Assembly (NCBI RefSeq): GCF_002797915.1
Contig: NZ_PGTY01000001.1
Location: 372,001 to 436,000 of the forward strand
Reading direction: 5' to 3'
DNA from: Yoonia maricola
GTDB taxonomy: Bacteria > Pseudomonadota > Alphaproteobacteria > Rhodobacterales > Rhodobacteraceae
DNA: 64,000 bases
Under the pieces are notes generated by a model. That model was not told the origin of the DNA. It did no database searches and worked only from the letters and a program-made list of their open reading frames with translations. Of the stretch, positions 57,118 through 64,000 are shown in pieces; the first letter of the stretch is position 1; the number at the start of each line of letters is the position of its first letter. A program made the translations under genes and the position numbers.

Positions 57118-60100
57118 ATGAAGATTGACCGCAATTTCACAAAAGCCAAAACAGGCGCTTACGGTGAACTTGAATTCAAAAAAACGACATCGGAAATTCG
57201 TAATCCTGATGGTACGATCGTTTTCAAACTCGACGATTGCGAAATTCCGGCTGGCTGGAGCCAGGTGGCCTCTGACGTCATTGCGCAAAAATATTTCCGC
57301 AAGGCCGGCGTGCCGTCTGAACTGAAGCGCGTGAAGGAAAAGGGCGTGCCGGAATTCCTGTGGCGCTCTGAGCCCGCGAAAGGTGCAACGTTCGGTGGTG
57401 AGACGTCTGCCAAGCAGGTTTTTGACCGTCTGGCAGGCGCATGGACATATTGGGGCTGGAAGGGGGGATACTTCTCTTCCGAAGATGATGCGCGCGCTTA
57501 TTTTGACGAGATGCGCTATATGCTGGCGACGCAGCGCGCTGCGCCAAACAGCCCACAATGGTTCAACACGGGCCTACATTGGGCCTACGGTATCGATGGG
57601 CCTGCGCAGGGTCACTATTATGTGGACTACAAGACAAAAGAGCTGACAAAATCTGCCTCGTCCTACGAGCATCCGCAGCCACATGCTTGCTTCATCCAGT
57701 CTGTTGGTGACGATTTGGTCAATGAAGGCGGTATCATGGATCTGTGGGTGCGTGAGGCCCGCCTTTTCAAATATGGCTCTGGTACCGGCACGAACTTTTC
57801 GTCCTTACGCGGCGACGGTGAACCACTGTCTGGTGGCGGTAAGTCGTCCGGTTTGATGGGGTTCCTGAAAATCGGTGACCGTGCGGCAGGAGCAATCAAA
57901 TCAGGCGGCACAACGCGCCGTGCAGCCAAGATGGTGATCGTGGATGCAGATCACCCTGATATCGAAGAATTCATCAATTGGAAGGTGATCGAAGAGCAGA
58001 AGGTCGCATCTATCGTTGCGGGTTCCAAGATGCATGCGCGTTACCTGAACGCGATCTTCGCGGCGATCAAATCTTGGGACGGAGAAGAGGTGTCTGCCTA
58101 TGATCCAAAGACCAATGAGACACTGGCAGCTGCCGTTAAAGACGCGAAGAAATCGGCAATTCCAGAGACTTACATCAAACGCGTGTTGGATTATGCAAAG
58201 CAGGGCTATTCCAGCATTGAATTCCCGACCTACGACACAGACTGGGATTCTGAAGCGTATTCCTCTGTCTCTGGTCAGAACTCTAACAACTCGATCCGTG
58301 TCACTGATGCGTTCCTGAAAGCCGTCGAAGACGACGCTGACTGGAAACTGATCAACCGTCGCAATGGTGAAGTCGCCAAAATCATCAAAGCACGCGAGCT
58401 TTGGGAACAAGTCGGCCACGCTGCATGGGCTTGTGCTGATCCGGGCATCCAGTACCACGATACCGTCAACGCTTGGCACACATGCCCCGAAGACGGTGAG
58501 ATTCGTGGTTCAAACCCTTGTTCTGAATACATGTTCCTGGACGACACTGCCTGTAACCTCGCGTCGATGAACCTGCTGACCTTCTACAAGGACGGCAAGT
58601 TTCAGGCCGAGGACTATATGCACGCGACACGCCTGTGGACAGTGACCTTGGAAATCTCGGTCATGATGGCGCAGTTCCCGTCCAAGGAAATCGCGCAGCG
58701 GTCCTATGACTTCCGCACGCTGGGTCTGGGCTATGCCAACATCGGCGGTCTGCTGATGAACATGGGGTTCGGCTATGACAGCGACGAAGGTCGCGCGATG
58801 GGCGCCGCTTTGACCGCCATCATGTCAGGTGTATCCTACGCGACCTCTGCCGAAATGGCGGGCGGGTTGGGTCCATTCCCGGGCTATAAGAAAAACAGCA
58901 AGCACATGCTGCGTGTGATCAAGAACCATCGACAAGCGGCTTTGGGCAAGGCGGATGGCTATGACAAGCTGGACGTGAAGCCCGTGCCGCTGGACCACAC
59001 CAACTGCCCTGACCAACGCCTGATCGAACTGGCCGTTGGCAGCTGGGATGAAGCGCTGAAACTGGGCAAAAAGCACGGCTATCGCAACGCGCAGGTTTCT
59101 GTCATCGCGCCAACCGGCACCATTGGTCTGGTCATGGATTGCGACACCACAGGGATCGAGCCTGACTTTGCGCTGGTGAAGTTCAAGAAACTTGCTGGTG
59201 GTGGTTACTTCAAGATCATTAACCAGTCGGTGCCAGCGGCATTGGAGAAGCTGGGCTATGGCTCTGCGCAGATCGAAGAGATCATCGCCTATGCCGTCGG
59301 TCACGGTTCTATCGGGCAGGCGCCTGCGATCAATCACACTTCGCTAATTGGCCACGGCTTTGGTCAGGCGGAATTGGACAAGATCGAAGCGGCACTCGCC
59401 TCGGCCTTTGACATCCGTTTCGTGTTCAACCAGTGGACACTGGGCGAGGAGTTCTGCACCAAAACGCTGGGTATTCCTGCTGAAAAGCTGAACGATCCAA
59501 CCTTCGATCTGCTGCGCCACCTTGGCTATTCCAAGCAGGATATTGACGCGGCCAACGATCACGTCTGCGGGACCATGACACTGGAAGGCGCGCCTTTCCT
59601 GAAGGAAGAGCATCTGACTGTGTTCGATTGCGCCAACCCATGCGGCAAGAAAGGCAAGCGGTATCTGAGCGTTGACAGCCACATTTACATGATGGCTGCG
59701 GCGCAATCCTTCATCTCCGGTGCGATCTCCAAGACGATCAACATGCCCAACGATGCGACCATCGAGGACTGCCAGAAGGCTTACGAATTGTCATGGTCCC
59801 TCGGTGTGAAAGCGAACGCACTGTACCGTGATGGGTCCAAACTGTCCCAGCCATTGGCTGCTGCCTTGGTTGAGGATGATGAGGGCGCGCAGGAGACGCT
59901 GGAAAGCGGTAACCACCACGAGAAAGCACAGGTTCTGGCCGAAAAGATCGTCGAAAAGATCATCGTGCAGGAAGTCCGCAACCGTGAGCGCGAAAAGATG
60001 CCTCAGCGCCGGAAGGGGTACACCCAGAAGGCCATCGTTGGCGGCCACAAGGTCTACCTGCGGACTGGCGAATATGAAGACGGCCAGTTGGGTGAAATCT

Positions 60101-60765
60101 TTATCGACATGCACAAGGAAGGTGCTGGCTTCCGCGCCATGATGAACAACTTTGCCATCGCCGTGTCGGTAGGCCTGCAATACGGTGTGCCGCTGGAAGA
60201 ATTCGTGGATGCCTTCACATTCACCAAGTTCGAACCGGCAGGCATGGTGCAGGGCAACGATAGCATCAAGAATGCAACGTCGATCCTAGACTACATCTTC
60301 CGCGAACTGGCCGTGTCCTACCTCGACCGCACCGATCTGGCACATGTAAAGCCAGAAGGCGCATCCTTTGATGATGTGGGTCGTGGCGAAGAAGAGGGCG
60401 TGTCGAACGTGCAGGCCCCAACCGAAAACGCAGCGACCCGGTCTTTGGAAGTGCTCAAGCAAATCTCGTCCACTGGCTATCTGCGCAAGCGGATGCCACA
60501 GGATCTGGTTGTGTTGCAGGGCGGCGCAGGTGCGACAGCCTTGGCCACAGGCACTGATGCGGCGGCAGCGTTGCAAACGCTGGTGCCTGAGGTCAGCGAA
60601 AGCGTTGTGGCGACTGGCACAGCGACGACAATCTCGGCCCGCGACAAGGCCAAGATGCAAGGGTATGAAGGTGATCCTTGCGGCGAATGCGGCAACTACA
60701 CGCTGGTGCGCAACGGTACCTGTATGAAATGCAACACCTGCGGCGGGACATCGGGGTGTAGCTAA
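57118..60765 (+). CDS. nrdJ: Ribonucleotide reductase, adenosylcobalamin-dependent (class II)
   Basis: Makes deoxyribonucleotides using B12 and no oxygen; 1215 aa. It has [15 protein letters not shown], substrate-site cysteines and the radical-transfer block [21 protein letters not shown], and the finger loop [23 protein letters not shown]. The C-terminal zinc-ribbon [23 protein letters not shown] carries the reducing cysteines. Three inverted repeats then a terminator follow the stop. Confidence 0.97.
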   Translation: MKIDRNFTKAKTGAYGELEFKKTTSEIRNPDGTIVFKLDDCEIPAGWSQVASDVIAQKYFRKAGVPSELKRVKEKGVPEFLWRSEPAKGATFGGETSAKQVFDRLAGAWTYWGWKGGYFSSEDDARAYFDEMRYMLATQRAAPNSPQWFNTGLHWAYGIDGPAQGHYYVDYKTKELTKSASSYEHPQPHACFIQSVGDDLVNEGGIMDLWVREARLFKYGSGTGTNFSSLRGDGEPLSGGGKSSGLMGFLKIGDRAAGAIKSGGTTRRAAKMVIVDADHPDIEEFINWKVIEEQKVASIVAGSKMHARYLNAIFAAIKSWDGEEVSAYDPKTNETLAAAVKDAKKSAIPETYIKRVLDYAKQGYSSIEFPTYDTDWDSEAYSSVSGQNSNNSIRVTDAFLKAVEDDADWKLINRRNGEVAKIIKARELWEQVGHAAWACADPGIQYHDTVNAWHTCPEDGEIRGSNPCSEYMFLDDTACNLASMNLLTFYKDGKFQAEDYMHATRLWTVTLEISVMMAQFPSKEIAQRSYDFRTLGLGYANIGGLLMNMGFGYDSDEGRAMGAALTAIMSGVSYATSAEMAGGLGPFPGYKKNSKHMLRVIKNHRQAALGKADGYDKLDVKPVPLDHTNCPDQRLIELAVGSWDEALKLGKKHGYRNAQVSVIAPTGTIGLVMDCDTTGIEPDFALVKFKKLAGGGYFKIINQSVPAALEKLGYGSAQIEEIIAYAVGHGSIGQAPAINHTSLIGHGFGQAELDKIEAALASAFDIRFVFNQWTLGEEFCTKTLGIPAEKLNDPTFDLLRHLGYSKQDIDAANDHVCGTMTLEGAPFLKEEHLTVFDCANPCGKKGKRYLSVDSHIYMMAAAQSFISGAISKTINMPNDATIEDCQKAYELSWSLGVKANALYRDGSKLSQPLAAALVEDDEGAQETLESGNHHEKAQVLAEKIVEKIIVQEVRNREREKMPQRRKGYTQKAIVGGHKVYLRTGEYEDGQLGEIFIDMHKEGAGFRAMMNNFAIAVSVGLQYGVPLEEFVDAFTFTKFEPAGMVQGNDSIKNATSILDYIFRELAVSYLDRTDLAHVKPEGASFDDVGRGEEEGVSNVQAPTENAATRSLEVLKQISSTGYLRKRMPQDLVVLQGGAGATALATGTDAAAALQTLVPEVSESVVATGTATTISARDKAKMQGYEGDPCGECGNYTLVRNGTCMKCNTCGGTSGCS

Positions 60766-60787
60766 GATTTTTCGATGAAAAATCTTA
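60763..60787 (+). repeat. Inverted repeat overlapping the nrdJ stop
   Basis: TAAGATTTTTC-GAT-GAAAAATCTTA: 11-bp perfect stem, 3-base loop, including the nrdJ TAA. First of three consecutive hairpins. Confidence 0.7.
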
Positions 60788-60794
60788 TGGTCAG

Positions 60795-60816
60795 AAAGAA
60801 TTTCCAGAAATTCTTT
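60795..60816 (+). repeat. Second inverted repeat after nrdJ
   Basis: AAAGAATTTC-CA-GAAATTCTTT: 10-bp arms with a 2-base centre. Confidence 0.65.
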
Positions 60817-60831
60817 GGCCTTAACAGAGCT

Positions 60832-60855
60832 TCGGAGCGGGTGCGCTCGCTCCGA
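60832..60855 (+). repeat. Third inverted repeat after nrdJ
   Basis: TCGGAGCG-GGTGCGCT-CGCTCCGA: 8-bp perfect arms, 8-base loop. Confidence 0.6.
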
Positions 60856-60922
60856 CGCGGATTGGGCCGCAGGCAAATAAACCGAGCGGTACATAATGAG
60901 TGAGCCTAATCAGCGAAACTCA

Positions 60923-60948
60923 GGGAGGGCTTAGGCCCTCCCTTTTTT
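60923..60948 (+). terminator. Rho-independent terminator of nrdJ
   Basis: GGGAGGGC-TTAG-GCCCTCCC followed by TTTTTT: 8-bp perfect stem and six T, 158 bases after the nrdJ stop. Confidence 0.92.
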
Positions 60949-61031
60949 ATGGCGTGAAGGAAAGGGTGCGCCTTTGCCCTTTCAAAGCTGACCCGCGCCG
61001 TGCATGATTTTGCAAACGAGGGGACAAATTC

Positions 61032-62963
61032 ATGACCGATTTTCTGTTGCTGGCCTTCATTTTTTTGATCGCTGGTGTTGTGGCCGTCCCAATCGCGACA
61101 CGACTGGGCCTTGGGTCCGTGCTGGGGTATCTGATTGCAGGTATCGTGATCAGCCCTGTGCTGGCAGTGTTGAACGTCGATGTGATCTCGATTCAGCATT
61201 TCGCTGAATTTGGCGTAGTCATGATGCTGTTTCTTGTCGGACTGGAGCTGGAACCAAAGCGGCTTTGGGCGATGCGGGGACAGCTTATCGGGCTGGGTGG
61301 CGGGCAGGTGGGCCTCACGGCTTTGGTTATCATGGCGCTTGGGATGTTCTTTGGTTTGGGTTGGACGGTTGCCTTGGCCGTGGGATTGATTGCAGCGTTA
61401 AGTTCGACAGCTATCGTTCTGCAAACACTAAACGAAAAAGGTTTAATGAAGAGCGATGGCGGGCAATCGAGCTTTTCAGTTCTGCTGGCACAGGACATTG
61501 CAGTCATCCCCATGCTGGCCTTAATGCCGCTGCTGGCAATGCCGGAACTATTGGATGTCGCAGGCGACGTGGCGCATGGTTCCGAAGCTGCGCACGGTGA
61601 TGATCACGGGGACGCCGATCACGGGGCGGGAATGAGCCTTGTAGCTGGTCTGAACAGCTGGCAAACCGCTCTCGTCAACGTCGTGGCCATCGCCGCAGTT
61701 GTTGGTGCGGGCAGTTTCCTGACCCGCCCGGTGTTTCGTTTTATCGCGGGTGCCAATCTGCGCGAGTTGTTTACAGCCACCGCCCTGATGATGGTGATCG
61801 GCATTGCGCTTTTGATGTCGCTGGTTGGGCTGTCACCGGCGTTGGGAACTTTCCTTGCCGGTGTTGTGCTGGCCAATAGCGAATACCGGCACGAATTGGA
61901 ATCAGACATTGACCCGTTCAAGGGGCTGCTCTTGGGGCTGTTCTTTATGACAGTGGGTGCGGGGATCAACTTTGCCTTACTGGCTGATAATCTGCTGCTG
62001 ACCCTTGGTCTGACCGCCATATTGATTGCTGTCAAAGCGGGGTTGCTTGTCGTTCTGGCGATTGCTTTCAAACTGCGCGGTGCAGATCGCTGGCTTTTGG
62101 CACTGAGCCTTGCGCAGGCGGGCGAGTTTGGGTTTGTGCTGCTGTCGTTTTCGGTCAGCAACGCCATTCTGCCTGAGGTGCTTGCGGATCAGCTTTTGCT
62201 TGTGGTCGCCATCTCGATGATGCTGACCCCGCTGTTATTTATTTTCTACGACCGCGTGATCGTGCCGCGATACACGGTGGCGGATGATCCCGAGGCCGAT
62301 ACTATTGAAGAGCAAGGTGAGGTGATTATCGCAGGGGGCGGGCGGATCGGTGGGATCGTGCGGCGTATCTTGAGTGCGGCGGGTTATAACCTGACTGTCA
62401 TCGACTATAACGCCCAACACCTTGAAAACATGCGCCGTTTTGGCGCGCGCATCTATTACGGTGATGCCACGCGCCCTGATCTGTTGCAGGCTGCGGGTTT
62501 GCAGCGAGCCAAGGTCTTTGTGGCTGCCATCGATGATCGTGACAAGCTGACCGAACTGGTACGCTATGTGGTCGCCACTGCGCCTGACGTGCATGTCATT
62601 GCGCGGGCCGTGGATCGGCATCATGTTTACGAGCTTTGGGCTGTCGGTTGCCGCGATATTATTCGCGAAAACTATGATAGCGCGCTGCGCATGGGGCGGT
62701 CATCGCTTGAGGCGCTGGATATTCCCAGGGACCGTGCGCAGATGATGGTCGATGTCTTCAATCGCACGGATCGTGCCTCGATGATTTCTTTGGCGGATGC
62801 TTATGACCCCAAGATCCCGGTAATGGAAAATGAGACCTATATCGCGCGTGTGCAGGAAATATTGGGCCCGCGCGAGGCAGAGATGAACGCAGAAATGATG
62901 CAAATCCTTGAGACGGGTGAGATGCCCGAGAACAGCGAAGTAGGCGACGGTCCGACCGGCTAA
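61032..62963 (+). CDS. Monovalent cation:proton antiporter, KefB/KefC type
   Basis: 643 aa. About 12 membrane helices (residues 1-395, e.g. FLLLAFIFLIAGVVAVPIA, LSPALGTFLAGVVLANSEYRHELESDIDPFKGLLLGLFFMTVG) form a CPA2 exchanger; the C-terminal TrkA-N domain binds NAD(H) (VIIAGGGRIGGIVRRIL). A cytoplasmic/periplasmic loop near residue 185 is His/Asp-rich (HGDDHGDADHGAG), unusual for the family. Probably potassium/proton exchange. Confidence 0.93.
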   Translation: MTDFLLLAFIFLIAGVVAVPIATRLGLGSVLGYLIAGIVISPVLAVLNVDVISIQHFAEFGVVMMLFLVGLELEPKRLWAMRGQLIGLGGGQVGLTALVIMALGMFFGLGWTVALAVGLIAALSSTAIVLQTLNEKGLMKSDGGQSSFSVLLAQDIAVIPMLALMPLLAMPELLDVAGDVAHGSEAAHGDDHGDADHGAGMSLVAGLNSWQTALVNVVAIAAVVGAGSFLTRPVFRFIAGANLRELFTATALMMVIGIALLMSLVGLSPALGTFLAGVVLANSEYRHELESDIDPFKGLLLGLFFMTVGAGINFALLADNLLLTLGLTAILIAVKAGLLVVLAIAFKLRGADRWLLALSLAQAGEFGFVLLSFSVSNAILPEVLADQLLLVVAISMMLTPLLFIFYDRVIVPRYTVADDPEADTIEEQGEVIIAGGGRIGGIVRRILSAAGYNLTVIDYNAQHLENMRRFGARIYYGDATRPDLLQAAGLQRAKVFVAAIDDRDKLTELVRYVVATAPDVHVIARAVDRHHVYELWAVGCRDIIRENYDSALRMGRSSLEALDIPRDRAQMMVDVFNRTDRASMISLADAYDPKIPVMENETYIARVQEILGPREAEMNAEMMQILETGEMPENSEVGDGPTG

Positions 62964-63388
62964 CGCGGAATGTCAACGCCTGGATCGGCAAGTGTGAAGC
63001 CTGCGAAATGAAATCCGGGCGAGACCGTGCAGCCTACAAGCGTCCAATCGCCCGTCGTTGTCGCTTTCTGCCAATGGCCTTCGGGCACGATGGCTTGGGG
63101 CAATGCGCCGCCTGCCAGATCCGGCCCCAGTACATGGTCAATCGCGGGCCCTTCGAGCGTTGGTGCCAGTGACAGCATCAGCGGCGCACCAGCGTAGTAG
63201 TGCCATATCTCAACCGCATCGACCGCATGCCAATGGCTTTCCTGACCGGCTTTTAGCAAGAAATAGATGCAAGTTCCGGTAGGTCGTCCTTCATTCTCGG
63301 CGATCCATGTCTGGCGGTAGTATCCGCCCTCAGGATGCGGCGTCAGATCCAGTTGTGCGATAATGTCTTTGGCGGTCAAGTCAGGCAT
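62960..63388 (-). CDS. DUF985 cupin-like protein
   Basis: 142 aa. PHPEGGYYRQTW, SHWHAVDAVEIWHYYAGAPL and VSPGFHFAGFTLA are the conserved cupin-type blocks of DUF985. The ATG at 63388 lies inside the upstream acetyltransferase gene. Overlaps the convergent antiporter stop by four bases. Function unknown. Confidence 0.88.
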   Translation of the reverse strand: MPDLTAKDIIAQLDLTPHPEGGYYRQTWIAENEGRPTGTCIYFLLKAGQESHWHAVDAVEIWHYYAGAPLMLSLAPTLEGPAIDHVLGPDLAGGALPQAIVPEGHWQKATTTGDWTLVGCTVSPGFHFAGFTLADPGVDIPR

Positions 63389-63969
63389 GGAACGTGCGGT
63401 GCTGTATCGGGAGGGTGGTGGCCGCTGAGACGCGGGTCGGGAAAGACCTCGACTGTGCGTTTGACGGGGGTAAAGCCAGCCTTGAGGTAGAACGGCAAGG
63501 CCTGTGGTGAATCCAGATGACAGGTGCAAACGTGAAAGCGGGTGATGTCGCGCGCAAAAGCTTCGCTTTGCGCCAGCGCCATCATCGGGCCGCCAAGTCC
63601 TTGTCCTGTCGCTTCTGTCACCATGCCGAAAAGCACAAGCTCGCAGGTGCCGGTCTTGCGGAAATCGAGCTCGACAAGACCGATAGCGTTTTGATCTTCA
63701 TAGATTATCCAATAATCGACATTCGGGTCCGTCAGGGTAGCAATGATTTCCTCATCCGGGTTGGAGAGGCCTGATGTCCAGAGCCAAGGTGCACCGATCT
63801 TGCGAAAGATCGTGCGAAAAGCATCAAGACTAAGGCTCTCTTTGCGTGCACTTACTCCGTCAGGAAATAGCAGGCGATTTGCCATTGTCGGTGCCGTCAT
63901 TTCAAGCGTGGTGATAACCGTCGCGATATGGTCCGCAGGTACATCATATTTGCCTGTTGAAAGGGTCAT
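63376..63969 (-). CDS. GNAT-family N-acetyltransferase
   Basis: 197 aa. The GNAT core shows IIYEDQNAIGLVELDFRKTGTCELVLFGMVTEATGQGLGGPMMALAQSEAF (split here by function: beta4 and the acetyl-CoA Q/GxGxxG/A-like motif QGLGG). The C-terminal DSPQALPFYLKAGF is typical. It overlaps the DUF985 gene by 13 bases, so the two form an operon. Substrate unknown. Confidence 0.83.
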   Translation of the reverse strand: MTLSTGKYDVPADHIATVITTLEMTAPTMANRLLFPDGVSARKESLSLDAFRTIFRKIGAPWLWTSGLSNPDEEIIATLTDPNVDYWIIYEDQNAIGLVELDFRKTGTCELVLFGMVTEATGQGLGGPMMALAQSEAFARDITRFHVCTCHLDSPQALPFYLKAGFTPVKRTVEVFPDPRLSGHHPPDTAPHVPCLT

Positions 63970-64000
63970 CCTTTCAAGATGCTCCGGCCTGCATAAACAG

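Noticed and set aside
56626-57128. Short plus-strand frames (56626-56844, 56925-57128) before nrdJ
   Set aside because: No ribosome sites, no recognisable motifs; the second runs into the nrdJ start in another frame.
63974-64000. Possible C-terminus of another minus-strand gene entering from the right edge
   Set aside because: Nine codons with a TGA just before the acetyltransferase start; too short to support.

Overview
The window is a gene-dense stretch of a chromosome from an alphaproteobacterium, almost certainly Rhodobacteraceae (Roseobacter group). The evidence is the gene order (trpGDC-moaC-moeA-lexA facing comEC; purL-bolA-grxD; tkt/zapA; two adjacent gap genes; ccmE-ccmF-ccmH), a GTTC-N7-GTTC SOS box before lexA, a B12-dependent NrdJ, and a gene-transfer-agent type lysis cassette. 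No rRNA, CRISPR array, insertion sequence or complete prophage was seen. Most of the content is core metabolism, with a few accessory inserts.

Layout. 1-1635: 3' part of uvrA. 1.7-8.4 kb: valine/isobutyrate catabolism (acyl-CoA dehydrogenase, 3-hydroxyisobutyryl-CoA hydrolase, mmsB; then mmsA with a divergent LysR regulator), split by a family 2 glycosyltransferase. 8.4-10.4 kb: CBS protein, coaD, alpha/beta hydrolase and a 52-residue DUF1127-like protein. 10.5-18.3 kb: two gap genes flanking a 47-residue membrane protein, a PhyH-type dioxygenase, a JAMM-like lipoprotein, transketolase, a coiled-coil protein with ZapA, then grxD and bolA. 18.4-25.4 kb: purL, and a LysR regulator divergent from a fused indolepyruvate:ferredoxin oxidoreductase. 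25.5-32.6 kb: acyltransferase, murI, argC, ccmE, an endolysin/holin/XhlA-like cassette, ccmF and ccmH. 32.6-40.3 kb: crotonase, DUF2087 protein, acetyltransferase, gltA, gltX, comEC, lexA. 40.4-51.5 kb: moeA, moaC, trpC, ung, trpD, trpG, an opposite-strand YibQ-like deacetylase gene, trpE, ppiD and an aminotransferase. 51.6-54.8 kb: gpt, fabI, pdxH, a double cold-shock protein and a DUF192 protein. 54.8-57.1 kb: tRNA-Pro followed by an accessory, gene-poor stretch (second glycosyltransferase, acidic-tail membrane protein, about 830 bp without a gene). 57.1-64 kb: nrdJ, a KefB/C-type antiporter, a DUF985 cupin and an acetyltransferase.

Genes that belong together: the mms genes convert isobutyryl-CoA to propionyl-CoA. 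GrxD and BolA are known iron-sulfur partners. CcmE, CcmF and CcmH mature c-type cytochromes, and the lysis cassette sits inside that operon. Both gap genes carry LacI-family operator-like palindromes resembling those expected for a CceR/PckR-type carbon regulator, a shared control not visible from gene annotation alone. Several small genes (52 aa, 47 aa, and a start-less 30-codon frame coupled to grxD) and several operator-like inverted repeats are reported below.
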